Below are positions 33,944-48,148 of a stretch of 64,000 nt of DNA, piece by piece. A program made the position numbers and the translations under genes. Source of the DNA: Phalacrocorax aristotelis (taxonomy: Eukaryota; Chordata; Aves; Suliformes; Phalacrocoracidae); NCBI RefSeq assembly GCF_949628215.1, contig NC_134278.1:38892115-38956114 (forward strand), written 5' to 3'. The number at the start of each line of letters is the position of its first letter. Position 1 is the stretch's first letter. The notes under the pieces are model-generated. The model was not told the origin of the DNA. It saw nothing but the letters and a program-made list of their open reading frames with translations, and searched no databases.

Positions 33944-35019
33944 TGTATTGGGTTTACACGGCAAGGTTTTGGTAGCAGCGGGTGTACAGGAGTGGCTTCT
34001 GTGAGAAAATGCCAGAAGCTGCCCCCATTTTTGACAGAGCCAATGCTAGCCGGCCCCAGGATGGACCCACTGCTGGCCAAAGCTGAGGCCATTAGCAAGA
34101 GTGGTAGCACCTCTGGGATAATGTATTTAAGAAGGGGGAAAAACTGCTGCGCAACAGCAGCCAGGGGAGAGGATTGAGAATATGTGAGAGAAACAACCCT
34201 GCAGACACCAAGGTCAGCGAAGGAAGGGGAGGAGGGGCTCCAGGCGCCGGAGCAGAGATTCCCCTGCAGCCCACAGTAAAGACCATGGTGAGGCAGGCTG
34301 TCCCGCTGCAGCCCATGGAGGTCCATGGTGCAGCAGATAGCCACCGGCAGCCCACGGAGGACCCCACACCAGAGCAGGTGGATGTGCCTGCAGGGGACTG
34401 GGACCCTGTGGGAAGCCTGCACTGGAGCAGGCTCCCGGCAGGACCTGTGGATCCATGGAGAGAGGAGCCCACGCTGGAGCAGGTTTGCTGGCAGGACTTG
34501 TGACCCCATGGGGGACCCACGCTGGAGCAGCTGGTGAAGAACTGCAGCCTGTGGGAAGGACTCACATTGGAGAAGTTTGTGAAGGACTGTCTCCTGTCGG
34601 TGGGACCCCACGCTGGAGCAGGGGAAGAGCAGCAATGAGGAGGAAGGAGCAGCAGAGACAACGTGTGATGAACTCACCGCAACCCCCATTCCCTGTCCCC
34701 CTGCATGGCTCTGGGGGAAGAAGGTAGAGAAATTGGGAGGGAAGTTGAGCCCAGGAAGAAGGGAGGGGTGAAAGGAAGGTGTTTTTTAGATTTGTTCTTA
34801 TTTCTCATTACCTTACTCTGATTTGATTGGCAATGAATTACATTAATTTCCCCAAGTCAAGTCTGTTTTGCCTGTGATGGTAATGCTGAGTGATCTCCCT
34901 GTCCTTATCTCAACCCACGAGCCTTTCATTATATTTTCTCTCCCCTGCCCAGCTGAGGAGGGGAGCAATAGAGCAGCTTTGGTGGGCACCTGGCGTCCAG
35001 CCAGGGTCAACTCACCACA
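33944..35019 (+). mobile_element. Solo LTR of an avian endogenous retrovirus (ERVL-like)
   Basis: A 1076-base unit opens TGTATTGGGT and closes ACTCACCACA, an imperfect inverted pair with canonical TG and CA ends. It is bracketed by an exact 5-bp duplication, GCCAG. The interior has a TATA-like TGTATTTAAG at about 34125, tandem-like CACGCTGGAGCAGG words at 34470-34620, and a T-rich 3' part. There is no internal viral sequence on either side, so it is a solo LTR formed by recombination between two LTRs. A 5-bp duplication fits ERVL-type integrases; class II elements usually give 6 bp. Long open frames inside it are not genes. The family assignment comes from memory of similar bird LTRs and is moderate. 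Confidence 0.85.
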
Positions 35020-35024
35020 GCCAG
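35020..35024 (+). repeat. Right target-site duplication of LTR (GCCAG)
   Basis: An exact copy of the left duplication, which means the integration boundaries are intact. Confidence 0.85.
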
Positions 35025-36314
35025 TAAGATGACATTTTGTGCAATCTTCAAGCATGTGACAAGAAAACATTTGTAATGTTATCCTGATAATCTGTAGTGA
35101 TTTGAAATCCTATTGTAGCTTCTCTATCACTAGTTTTATTATTTGATTAAAGTCCAGCAGAGCACTAAGGATTACATTTGACTGAGGATGAATGATTTAC
35201 AATTAGATAGAAAAAATAAAGGTATTACAGAATGTGTCAGGTTCATTTATTTGACAAATGAGTGTAAAGCTACTTACAAAAACAGTTCAGAACGTAGCAG
35301 CACCTGGATCGTAATATATTTTGTAGAAGCAGTGAAGAGGGTAATTAGTTTGAGAATTGTAAAAACAATCCCAGGAGGTATAGGTAAGATCTAGCTCACT
35401 AGGAATACTGGGGCTGACTTCCAGTGCACTCCACGGTCGTGCTGGGTCCCTCCCATGATTGACCCAGTGGTGACAGTTGGCAGCCTGAGGAAGCTGCAGG
35501 TAAGGAAGATGTAAGGACACGCTATACTTGGGCGTTAGGGCATGGTTTCGTGGTATCCAACCTGGGGGTTGTACAAGGGGATCATTATAGTTCATGTGTG
35601 TTGTAATAGCAGCTAAAATCCTTGACCGTGCTTGGTGCTTCTGGATGGAGAGGGCAAAACACGTAAGATACAGTCCCAAGAAGAAAAGATCTGTTGTGTG
35701 AAAGCACTTCTTCATGTTCCAATACTAACTTGATTTTCCCCTTAAACTTGAAACAAAATTTATTTCTTGGATAGCTGTAAAGGTCATTTTTAATTCTCAC
35801 AGCTTTTTGACAAAGAGTCTTCTCAACAAAAGAAAGGTTCAAAGTTAACCAGGAAGTGAGATGCTGACTTTCTCAAGTGCAAGTAAAAATTCATGCCATG
35901 AGCATTCATCCTGTATCGACTATTGCATTGCTGCATTACATAGGGATTGAATTAAGGAATTAATTGACGGTTTGCAGTTGATGGGTTGCAAATACTAAGC
36001 TTTTAGTATTATCCAGTTTAATGTCAATAATACTACAGTAATGTTGACATCTAGCTTTTTAAAACATTGCGCTTTCTTAATTTGTTTATATTAGCAATAT
36101 TTATTTTTTCACAGTGGTGTAGGAAACACCTAGTGGTGACTGATTTAAGCCACTTGCTGTCTGTTTTAATCTGATAATAATATTACTGTGTCAACACCAT
36201 CAGGAGCATAATGGGCAGCATTGTAAATGTAAAGAAAGAAGCTTTTCCAAAAAGTTAATTTTATGTCTGTAACTATTCATTAGTTTAGGCTGTTGAGTTC
36301 AAGTGTTATAGGTT
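35025..36314. other. Intergenic, no feature recognised
   Basis: Unique-looking DNA between the LTR and a short CR1 fragment. No gene or repeat family was recognised. Confidence 0.5.
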
Positions 36315-36385
36315 AGTGGTTGGACTCGATGATCTTAAGGATCTTTTCCAACCTTAGCGATTCTATGATTCTATGAATCTATGAA
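36315..36385 (+). repeat. CR1 terminal fragment (very short)
   Basis: It consists of GGTTGGACTCGATGATCTTA, the CCAACCTTAGCGATTCTATG block and further ATTCTATGA-type units, ending near 36382. Only the last 60-70 bases of a CR1 are present, so it is an extreme 5' truncation. Confidence 0.9.
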
Positions 36386-37845
36386 GTGTTCCTATATTCC
36401 ATATACGTTACATACTTCATATAGATATTGTGTCCTATCTATTTTGGCAGTCCTCCTAAACATTTTAGTTAAACTTCTAAACTTTGAAGAAAAGGTATTG
36501 CTACGCTGCTGGCCACACTGAGGTGGGAAGACAAAGAGATAATAACCCTTACAGCACATAATATTGGATTGTTTCTAGCTGCCATTAAGGACAATAGAGC
36601 TTTATCATTGACATCAGCATAGAGCCTGTTACCCCTGTATCTGTGATTTTTTTTTAGTATCTTCTTAGCGGATGGGAAAGACATGCAGATTATGGGAAAG
36701 GCAGCGTAAATGGAAATTATATCAACTCTTCAGCTCATTTGACAAATAAACAAGCCATGATTTTTCCATAGAAAGAGTGCAGGCAACCTCCACACTGCTG
36801 CTAGTCTCATTCAGTGAGGTGCCCTGCAGACAGAGGGTCTGAATCCCTGCTTCTCCTTGAAGGCCTTGGGTCTTGGTGATGGCATTTGTTATGGCTCCCT
36901 AAAGAAGGTAACACTTCCCTTGTCTGTCCTTGACTCTACTGGGAGCTGTGTTTCCCAAAAGGAGCAGAAACACCTCTTTTGTTAGAAGAGCAGTGCCCAG
37001 CTAAGAACATATTTAGAGACTGGGCAGGTAACTTCCCCTGTGAGATGTATATTTTTATTTCCCTAATCTTTTCTTTATGATTCTCATTATTAAAAAAGAT
37101 AACATGATAGAGGACTTCAACTAATCAAAGACTCGTCATCAAAAGCAGACATGAATTATGGGAGGCCAAGGTACTGCGGCCTCACTCCACCCTCCCACAT
37201 TCAGCTTTTGCTTAAACTGACAGAAGCTCCCCATTACATCGGAAAAGGGCACAGGGTGGTTCTGGCCTCTCCCAGAACTACACCTCTCTGTCCGAGGGAG
37301 GGGTTGGGGAAGTTTGGGAGCATGGAGTAAGCCATTCTTCTGCTTGAGTCCTCTGAGTCTACTCAAACCTACAGGTTTGGGTGTTCCTAAAATGCAATTG
37401 TAGATACTGGTTTGAATGGTGCTAACACTCCCCACGCACATAATATCCTAGTGGTTACAGCAGCTACCAAGTAATTGGGAGCCTTGGGCTCACCTCCCTC
37501 CTCAGCCTGGTGTGGCTTTATGGCTTCATGGTGTCTTTCACATCTTCCATGTCTCACAAGAATGCTTGACTAGCTGGGCTGGATCTACTGAAATTGTGCT
37601 GCAAACAGGGCTAGGGAAGGCAGAGAGCACTTCTATGTTCCTTCAAGTTCAGGTACCTCAGGAGAGGGCTTAAGCAGACCTCAAGTGGGCAGGATTCTTT
37701 CACCCACAACTTGATCTAAACTCACTCCAAAAATTAGGTGAGCTCACTAGGTTTTCCTAAGTTGGAGTGGAATTGCGTGAGAAGCAAATCCTTTAATTCA
37801 AGACTCTGGACCCTATCGCATAGGAGAGCAGTTAAATAAATTAGA
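36386..37845. other. Intergenic, no feature recognised
   Basis: No gene or transposon was recognised. Confidence 0.5.
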
Positions 37846-39240
37846 GTATTAGAACTGTACTGGGTCAGACCAAAGACCCGCTTAGCTCTAAACGCAGTCT
37901 TCAAATGTGTGTATTAAGCACTTTAACTACTTGGTGAGCAGAGACAGTTTCCTGCAGCTCATGAAGGTGAACAAAGAGAAGCACAAGAGATAAGCACTGG
38001 TGTTCAACTGAAATGCTAGCCTGCACCCCTCAGAGAAGCGTACTTTGTGAGGACCGATGGCAAAGAGCCAGAACAGCTGCTGGCAATTCCCCATGAATTC
38101 ATGACATAATATATGTTAAAAAGTATGATACATGGTATCTTCTGTTGGAGTTGCATCTTCAAGATTCACAAGATCTCATCAGCTAATGTGCTTTCAGTAA
38201 AAAAAAAAAAAATGTGCCCTCTGCTTCTGGAGTGCCCAGAACTGGCCTTTTTACACAGTTTATTCAATTTTTGAGAAAATTCACTGAGATCTTAGTCTCA
38301 GCTTTCATGTCTCTGTTGATGGGGGTGTTTTTATGTCTAAAAGGTGTCAATAGACATCTTCCACTGAAAGGAAAACTGTGCTCTCTGTCTCTCATCTGCT
38401 GCCAGCAAAAGCCAAGCCAGGTCAACAAACCATCACAGTAGCTACTAGCAGGCATTGTAGTGACAATTCCCAGAGTACGCTACTGAGTTCTGGCTCAGAA
38501 GCTAACTGAGCTAAAGGAGGTACATTTACCTTAAAAGCTCAGAACAGATTTTGCTTCCACGAGTTTGTCCAAACCACTTTTGATTTATGTCAACTTTTAG
38601 CATCCACAATACAATGTGGAAAGGAGATTCACAGGTTAACTATGTATGCATGTAAAAGTACTTATTTTTATTTATTTTGAATCTGTCATCTGCTAGTTTC
38701 ATTTGATGTCGATCCTATTGGAAAAGACAGTGAAAACTCATTCCCTATGTCCTATCTCCTTGCCACACAGGATTTGATAAACCTTTATCTTTTTCTTCTA
38801 GATCAACTATTTTCCAGAATGGGTTTTCCATTTTCCCATTTGAACCTGTTTGATACTTTGCATCCTCTTTGTTGCCATTCCTTTGTTTCATTATCTAATT
38901 TCTGAGATGGATGAAAAGAACTATATGGTATGCAAGAGGTGGGCACATCTTTATTTTGTTGTGGCACAGTGATCTTTTCCATTTTTTTGTTCTGTTTTTT
39001 CCTAATAATACCTAACTTTCTGTCTGCTTTAACAGCTGCTCAACACTGAGGTGGCATTTTCATAGAACTACTTACAAGGCATGATTTCAGACCATAATGG
39101 TAATAGTCTACTCTGGGTCCACTACTGTATATGTTAATCTGAAATTGCTTCTTCCCATACATATCACCTTATGGTAATCTCTACTGGATTTTATCTGCCA
39201 TTTTATTACCTGGACACTCAGTGAGTATCATTCACATCAT
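37846..39240 (-). repeat. Ancient CR1 relic, antisense (fragmented)
   Basis: GAACTGTACTGGGTCAGACCAAAG at 37853-37876 is the reverse complement of the old CR1 tail. Weak resemblance resumes at about 38650-39240, with words that recall the antisense 5'-ward part of old CR1 elements. The middle is not clearly CR1. It may be two fragments. Confidence 0.45.
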
Positions 39241-42200
39241 ACTTCTTAAATCCTTTTGCAGTTCTTCATAATGGCCCTCATTTTTAATTTACTTCAGTGA
39301 CTAACTTAGTACAGCTGCAGGCATTGTCTGTGGCGCCTGAAGAACTTTCTTAGATTTAGCTTGTGTTGTAAGAGTTTGAAAGACTGTACTGAGAGAGGAA
39401 ATGTGCAAGAAACTCCTGCTCACTGGGGGAAAGTACTCCCCTTCCTTCCCCTTCCAGGCTGGGCTCTGGCTTTGTTTAGAAACAGAAGACGTCACAGAAG
39501 CTCAGAGAGGGACGCTTAGGTACCAGTGGTAACCTTTCCCATTTCTTCCCTAAGTAATCAGATCTCTTCTGCAGTCAGAGAGACCTAATATATCAGTCTT
39601 CATATATCACCTCCATGAGCTAAATTGCCAGGAAAGTTTATGATCTAACTTCAGAAAAATTCCCTGAGAAAACAAATCATCTATTATCCCAAACGCCTGG
39701 ACCTGAGAATGCAGAATGCAATATTCAGTGTAGATAAGCAAAAAGCTAAAGGCAAAGGTAATATATTAAAACTTGTTCTCAGTAAATTAAATGGGAATTT
39801 GGCTGTTTTCTTTAATGAATGACAAAATGCAGTGGTTAACCTTGGGAACAACACCCTCTCCCAACCAGGCACCGGGGTGCTGGAGTGCTCTCTTTCTCTT
39901 CCGGCATTCAGGCTCCCTGACTCCCTACTTACTCCCTGCACCCGCCTTCTCAGTCCTTTCCCCTTTTGGCATGGAATTAACGCTGACCTTGTACAGAGAA
40001 TCTAATTCCCCACACCTCTCCCTCTGTTATCCACTGAGCCCTGCAGCATCTAACCCTAAAGAGTACGACAAAGATTTCCAGTACTGGAAGTTGTCTTTCT
40101 TCTGGGGACGGGGGCCAAGGGGGAACTTCCTATCTCTTCCTCTCAAGCAGGCATGGATTTTCCTCATGGGCTTTAGCCTTTACTAATCCTGTCCATGTCC
40201 TCAGGCAGAGATTCCCAGACTCATGAGTTTTCTCTTGCTCCCTTCTGCCAAGCTGTGGTGCATTCAGTGCTTGATCCAGTATCTAATTTCACTAGCCCCA
40301 ATTCTTCTTGGCAAAACAGCAAAGGGTCTTAATTTGCTGACATCATTTGTCTATTTAATTATTGTATTTTTATTTTTTCCTATCATTGATGTCTCTGCCA
40401 GAATTGCTATAGCTATTAACAGAATTGTGGTTAGTTCATTAAAATAGAAAATATTTAAATATGTTACAGTATTCTGCTTTTGCCCTTAATTATGAAAGTA
40501 TTTCATGTAATTCCAAATCATTTATTATTATGTGAGGAGTTTGATAGCCAGATACAGTAAGAATATGAAGTTGTTCCAAATTCAGATCAAAACCAATACT
40601 GTTTTCATCTGAAGCCTGAAATTACAAGTCTAATTTTGACAGGAAATACTTCCCTACACAGACAACTAAAGGAACAGTTACTGTATAAAATACTTAAGTG
40701 ATTAAAGCAGCTCATGACATTCCCTGTACATACTCATTTTGTGTCTTGTTTTCAGCTACGATATATGTGTTATAGCACAAAGGTCTGGCAATTACGAGTC
40801 AAGTCTCAGTACTGGTGAAATGGCAAAAAGAAGAGACCTTTCCCCTAGGTAGAATATGAGGTAGGATATCTTGCAGATTTCTTTATTTAGTCCTTTTACC
40901 ACTCATTACTGTAAGAACAGGTCAAACATGAATGACATTTATGTGGATTTTTTGCATTCTCCAAAATCGTGAGGTGATGGGATAGGCCTATAAACTAAAG
41001 ACTGCTGTTTAATTTTCTTTTTGTTAGCAGCTGGACATTACACCATTTCTGATGCTTATATAGACCTTTCACAGTTCACAGTGTAACATCTGCAGAAGTT
41101 ACGAGATCATGTGCCGTCTTACTTTTGTTTTCCTTTTGTGCATAGGATTATCTTGTACTGGAATTCCAGAACAGTGGGAAACAGAAAGAAGCAAAAGAAA
41201 TACAAAACTTGCATGAAGAATATTGGATAAAGAAAACCTGCCATTTCTCCTAAGCTAGCAAATATGAAAGCTCAAAATTCAATGTTCTTGCAATGAATTT
41301 GAATACATGGTTCAATAAGGACTATGACAGCACAGAACACCGATATCTCACTTTTCTCTGTAATTGATATAGTGGAGAAAGGAATTTGTGTAAACAACCA
41401 CCTCGCGAGTACTGGAATTTTCCTCCTCTCAATCTGCTCTTTCTTACAGAGAAATGTAAAGCAGTGGCATAGGAAAACAGACTGATAAAGTTTTAAGTAT
41501 ATTTACTGTCGAGAGATTTAGTCTCGAGATGCAATCTCTGCTAATATTTTGAAAAAAGATAGAACTACCTGGATCCAGTCTTCCCATAGAAGACAAAACT
41601 CTAGAAATCATGGAGAGATATTCCACTTTACATGAAGAGCTGGATTATAGTTCCCATTTACAGAAATGTTTCACAATTGAAGTATCCTAAAAAAAACCCA
41701 AAGGAGACATTAGGAGCACAAAACCTGAGCTCTCAGACTTTATTCCAAAAATCTTAGGGATTCACAGTCATTTCCCCCACACTTGACCACAAGTATCTCA
41801 AAGGATCAATAATCTAAGACATTACTGTTACCTTGTTGCTTGGATTTTTTCCTTTTCTTTAAATCTATCAAGAATATCTGTTCTTTAAAGAATCTTCTAG
41901 TTCTAAATGTTGATATAATTTTTTAAGAAAGTACATTTCAAAATTATCCTCAATTATACTTATTCATAACCCTGATCCAGACCAAAAAAAAAATCATATT
42001 ATTCTCTAATTTTCATCAGTGAGAGGCAGTTGCTACAACATAGCTCATAGTTAAGTGCACCACTGAACTGACACCATACTGAAAATGGGGTTTACCTCAT
42101 CTAAATTTAGCCACCTAAGACTTTGGCATCTGTGAGGTATTCCAAAAGGGTAACTTAAGCCACTCAAGATAATCTTTCTAGCCTCCCTCTATAGTTTTCT

Positions 42201-44292
42201 ACAGATTCAGAGCCAAAAAGCCTGACTGCGCTGTATTGACCCTTGAAAGCCTTAGTAAATGCCTCTCCTTTTTCCCACATCTTACTGGACCTCCTTGTCT
42301 TTAGTCATAAAGTTTCTTTTGATAGCTCCTAGAGACAAAAATCATCTCACCCTAAAACAGGTGGAGTAGACAAAGGATATTGTGAGCTTGTAGCTTGAGT
42401 TGCTTTTTTCCTCCATTGCTAAATACAATTTCTGGAGAAAATCCAGAGGAAGCTGATTAACTTAATGAAAGATACAGAAAGTTTGTGTCAGAGGTATCAA
42501 CAGTCTTGAAGTAGCTTATGTCTATGTCTCTCAGAAAGAAATCCAGATTGAATACCTGGAACATACTGAAGAAAATGGTTTGTAATTACTTGCACTGTGG
42601 CCCTCTCTTAGCTGAAATAAACAAACAAATGGATGCGTATCAGGTTTAAGCTGAAGATTTAGTTTGGACTGAAATAGTTGACTGAGATCAATGACTGGAA
42701 TGAACAATAACACCAGTGAGGCGTCTCATTATGGTAGTGCTTATTCCCATATATTGATATTGATACACTGAATGCATTAAAGTGGTATGAAAACAGCCAA
42801 CAAAATGGGGACAGATATCATTAATTTTTAAATGAAGGCCACTGCACACAATTTATTTTATTATATTCTTTTTAAAGAAACCCATTATGATACTGGCTCA
42901 GTTATTTTAACGTTTTTGTGGAAACCGTGATTTATGACACACTATAGCTATATAAATTCTATAGGCTGCTATTCTTTGATGCTAAAACTACCATGATGTC
43001 AATCCATCTGCAATTTCATTTCTAAAGAATGCTCTGGAAAACTGACAGCTATGATAACAACAGGCCATGAGAGAAATAGCTCAAATGAGATTTTTCCCTT
43101 GGCATATATTTTAACGATTTTATATTATATGGAGATTGTGTTGATAAAATATAAAAGCAGATCTTTGCTATTACTTCTTCCTTATCAATTGGATATAAAC
43201 CACACAGTGTAAAAATTAGCAAGGCTCCATATACTCTCCATTAGCTTTTATGCTTGGTGCTGTGATGGGGCTATTGATAGTGGGTTTGTTCAGCTGATTT
43301 CCAGTGTGCTCAGGGAACATTAGATGCTTTCAGGGTGAATGAAAGACATAACAATGAGGCTTGCAGCTATTTCTGTGAGCTTGTGGAGGCCCAAACCAGG
43401 CATAAATATCCAGAGTAGATCATGTGGCTAGCCCCTATTAATTTAAAATAAGAGGCCCTTTTCTGTAAAGGCAGCCCTAGACTCCGTCCTTTGCCTTTTT
43501 CACTATATGGTTGCAGTAGTGACCATGCCACAGAAGTTATCCTCAGCAAGACTTTCTCTACTTTTCTACCTTCAGGAGAAACTACAATCTCTAACTGGCC
43601 TTTATTAAATTATTCTGCCCATAAAGACCTGAATTGATTGAATAAAGTCCTTTATCAATCAGCAATGGCTGAAACATCCAGACTTTTCACGAAGTACAAT
43701 GCAAGATTCATCAAGTAAAACACCTGAGACAACGAGGTGCTTGTGGTGAGGGAGGCTGAAAGCCCAGCCTGCTCCGTTGCAGGTTCTCCACCCTGCAAGA
43801 CATAGCGGATCAACTGCACAACTACAAAGCACAAAGCTTAATTTTGCAGTTGTGTAATAGCACTGAATCTGAAATTTAAGAAACTATTTATGACCAGCTA
43901 AACTGATTTTGCCGCTTTAGTTAATATCTGTAACTAGGGCCTAAAATCAACCTGGGTAGAAAAATCCCCTACCAACTATTCCGATTTCACAGTCATGTGC
44001 TAGGAATGAAAGAGGAATAAGAAGGTTTCGATTAAAACAATTTAATTTTCTTTGATCCTTTAATGCTTAATAAGAAACAATTCTTTGTTCCTGTAACTTC
44101 TGTGATTTGATTGCCACCTTTCTAAATTGGGTGATTTGGACAAATGATGACTTAATCATGTAGTGTTTTTAAGCCACTAAACTTCTGATTCAATATCAGT
44201 TTAAACCTTGATGATTTTAAAAATGATCTTAATTCCTACATAGGCTATTGACATTTTCAGTAATGTAAGTCTTAGTGATATTGTCAGTTTTG

Positions 44293-44341
44293 TAATGTTT
44301 GCTTATTACAAAGCAATGGAATTTGCTTTTTGCAAACATTA
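44293..44341. repeat. Two-stage hairpin, pre-miRNA-like shape
   Basis: The outer arms TAATGTTTGC (44293-44302) and GCAAACATTA (44332-44341) pair perfectly. The inner arms AAAGCAA (44310-44316) and TTGCTTT (44323-44329) pair around a 6-base loop. The internal loop is asymmetric (7 against 2 bases). It is short for a microRNA precursor. Confidence 0.55.
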
Positions 44342-47300
44342 GCAGAACTGGTTTATTCTTTGGATAGCAGAATGGGCTTGAAAAATAAAAATCAGTAAAT
44401 TAGCTGAGATACATTAGTTTGATACACTCTACAAATCAAAACCTTTATTCACTAGTATTTCACACTCAGTAATTCACGGCAGTAGTTCATTAATCTTATC
44501 TCTTTTCAGAATTATATGTTAGAAGTCAAAACAAATATTTTATTGAAGCAAAATAGGAGCATTTCATAAAAGGAGGCTTCTTCCTGGAGTCATCTCAAAA
44601 AAGACCCATTCTAGAATTAATAAATGAGACTAACCAGTTGCAATTCTGTATGTTTTACTAGAAAGACCTGAGTCAGTGGAACTGAATCCAGCGTTTCCAA
44701 TTCTTTCTGGCAAGCAAAAGAATAAAGGAGCAAAAAATGAAGTCAGGATCATACTTTGGGATTACCATCATATTTTTCTAATGAATCCCATTCAAGAAAA
44801 TCTTAACTGAATATTTTAGAGTTAAGATAATAATGCTACTAAGCAGGAATACAATTTGCTGAAGTCAACAAAGCATGACTGTGCTAATATGCATAAAAAA
44901 ATTCAAAGACATTGGATTTGCCCATTAGTCTTACCTTATTTCCCTTGGATTTTATTTTCTGTGCTTTAGTTTTTAACCTCGGAGTCATATTAATGTATTA
45001 TTAAATCACTAACAACTGTTGTTTAAAAACCTCGGCTTTCTGTAGCCCAGTGAAAAATCTGGATGAGCAGCCTACCTCCCTAGGGGAATTCTCCTTTGCG
45101 GAAGCTGGTGTGACCTCCACTCAAACAGTTTGCACATGTAATTGCATTTGCGATGGGGTCTGCTCGTACAAGTAAATTGAAAATAATCAGAGGGTTATAG
45201 TGCATTTTATCTGGAAATTTGACCCATTACATTTGCTTCTTGAGTTTTACATCACTCATTAGTAAGTACATAATGTATTTTTGTGCCATGGGATACTCAA
45301 ATTAATCAAATAATTAAATTATGCACTTGACATTCTTACAGATAGCATATGGCTGCATTATTTGGCCTTCTTTTCAAATGTACATGCATGTAGTGTGTGA
45401 AATGCCCCATATCTGTGTATAGTTTGCCAACATGAGGACAGTGGTTACCCTGTTCTAGGCCTATGCAACCACACAGCTTGGCAAGTTCGAATAAATTGCT
45501 GAATGAACCTCAACAGGGATTAAATTTATGAGGTTTACAGAGGGCAGATGCCCCCTTTCTAAATATTGCTAGCTGCCAGATCTCCATTCAGACCTCCAGC
45601 AAGTTCCAGGTAGCAATCCAAACACATTAGTCCTAAGCCAAGCGTATCCAACTGTGGAACATTTTGGCATCTAGCAATCTCTGGTCACATGCTAAATCAA
45701 AGCTGAGCCAGCCAGCCTGAGTCTTTCCTTTTTAACTCCTGCCCTGTGATTTGACAGATCTTGCAGAAAAAGTGCAGAAGAGTTGATGGAGACGCTAACA
45801 GCTCTGTAGCTTCGCTCAGCCACTCTGAGGTTCGTGCAGCCCATCACAGGCTGAAGTAAATGTCTACACATTGTAAGACCTTCCCAGGTTGAAAAGAAAG
45901 GGTAGTGAACTTGATTAAGGAATTACAAACTGGGAGAGGATCTTGTTGGCTGGGGACCCTCATTCTCTGCAAGAGTTTTATATTGTCCTAGAGGACTCCC
46001 TTTTATTGTGCTGTTAGCAACTGGGAAGCCCTTCTCCTGGCTGGGTGCTTGTTTTAACTTGGAACGCCAAAGCCGTTTTGTTCTGTAGTAAGTCTGTAAA
46101 TTAGGCATATAATCTTCAGTATGTATTTGCCAAAGTAAATCAAAGGACCAGGCATTTCCATATGTGTTTTGGCATTCTATATTTCTTTCTCTAATCTATG
46201 TGACTGCAGCTGGTGGCTGCCTACCGCTACTCAGCACTGACTCTCAAAGGGCAAGGAAGTACAAAGCTGATACCTGGTAATTTTTTTTAAAAGCTCATAT
46301 TAGAGATAGTTGAAATGCAGAACAACGTCATCAAAGTCAGTTCTGAACATGGAAAAATGGAAGAATGCTTTCTGGAACAGCAGAGGTATCTTTTGTGTTC
46401 TTAGACAATACTGCTGCACTAACTAAATAGATTTACACAGGAACTGCTTCTAGACTGTAGCTTGAATGCCAATTTTCAAATGAGGTGTATTTTTAGACGC
46501 AGTTCATGAATTGCTAAACCCGAGATTTTCAAGTGGAAGTGCAGAGCTGTTACTGCAACAGTGTGCTGTTAGTAATCATGATTTAAACAGAATAGGTACT
46601 GGCACAAGCAGAGCAACTGCATCTATCTCTTGCAAAACCAGTATTGTGGCAACCGAAGTAATGTATGTGCACATGTATTTCATCCCATGCTGCAAAAATT
46701 CATTTATTGTTTGTGTTATTAATGCTTACAGAATCTCCATCCTAAACCAGGACTCTACAGTCATCTGCTGATACATACTGTAAATGGGATACAGACAGAA
46801 GGGAGACTACAGAGAGGTAATAAAATGATAATGGTCTGTGTGCTTGGTTTCCGCCCATCAATAGCTTAAGTGTGATAAGTATTCTCTAGGTGTCACAGAA
46901 AGGGAGAGCTTTAAGGAAGGCTTTAAAGGGGCATCATGAAGTAAAAGAGAAGCTCCTTTTGAAGTGAAATGACGAGCAGAGAGCCAGAAGCAGGCAAAGC
47001 ATGATGGTGTTGCTCAAACGCATAATGAATGGAAAATACTGGATGATATTACAGGCAGCGAGAGGAGTTGGCACCCTAATAAAAAGCACCATGTTAATGA
47101 AAATGAAATGGGGAAGCACAAGCCACAGATGAAGGCAAATAGCTTATGCTTGCTGTGATAGAGAATGATTATCCAGTGAGCAGTCCCACAACTTCTGGTA
47201 ATAATCTGAATGTGTATAAATGTTTGCCTCTGCTGAAAACAAGGTGAGGTTCATACAAATACAAGAGGCAGGCAAACCCCACCTCAGGATGTTTTGACAA

Positions 47301-48106
47301 AACATACTGTTGATGAGGATTTGGTAACTGAGTCATGTGCAGATGTTAGTTTAAAAATCTTGGCTGAGCAGAGGTGTGTGGATGGGTGATAATTCTTTAG
47401 ATGAGTATCAGTTTTCCATTACAAGATGGGGCTATAATTTTCCATTTATTTTAACTTGCATGAAATTCATTCTAAAGTCAATCTTCTCGCATCTGTTTTG
47501 CTTTAATACAGTTAAACTATGCAAGGAGACTATGGGCTAGAGAGTTAATCAGAAGCAAAAACTGTAATGGGTGGAGGAAGAGAATTTATGTGGTTATTGA
47601 ATCTCCACCATTATTTTTTCTCTTTTGAGACCTGATACAAAAGCCTGGGAAGTGAAAAAAAGCCCTTCCACCATCATGCCTGGGCCTTGGGTTTGTCTCA
47701 CATACCTTATTAGTTGTACCAGCAAGCAGACCAAATAAATTGGTGGGAATGAGTATTACATTGGTATCACATAATTCAGAGAGCTGTGGAAGATGCCACC
47801 AAAGATGGATTTTATAGTACATTTAATTCAAAAAGTAATTCAAAATGAAAAGTGTGGATATGCTGGGATAATAAAGAAACCAGTATGCTACTGTTGATTT
47901 GATGATAGCTCTGAAAGAACTGGTCTGATATAAACTGCTTCCAGGTGTTACTAATGTCCTGCTCTGAACTGCTTGCATTGCATGTTTTGTTGCAAGCAAT
48001 TACAGCTTGACAACCTGCTAGAGAGTTTAGAGGCAAAAATGAACAGAAGCAGAACTTTCTCTCCAAAAAGTTCAGCTCACATCATGGTTAACTCAGCTCC
48101 TGTTTT

Positions 48107-48148
48107 TCCAGACTTATCTCCACATTTTCCAGACTTATCTCCACATTT
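48107..48148 (+). repeat. 21-bp tandem duplication
   Basis: The word CCAGACTTATCTCCACATTT occurs at 48108 and again at 48129, giving about two copies of a 21-base unit with almost no divergence. It is a recent local duplication. Confidence 0.9.

Noticed and set aside
33862..34727. Long open frames on both strands at 34 kb
   Set aside because: They lie within the solo LTR and come from its GC-rich tandem-like words. They show no similarity to a host or retroviral protein.
39791..40186. 131-codon open frame on the plus strand
   Set aside because: No family resemblance, no flanking splice or promoter signals, and nothing in the translation suggests a protein.
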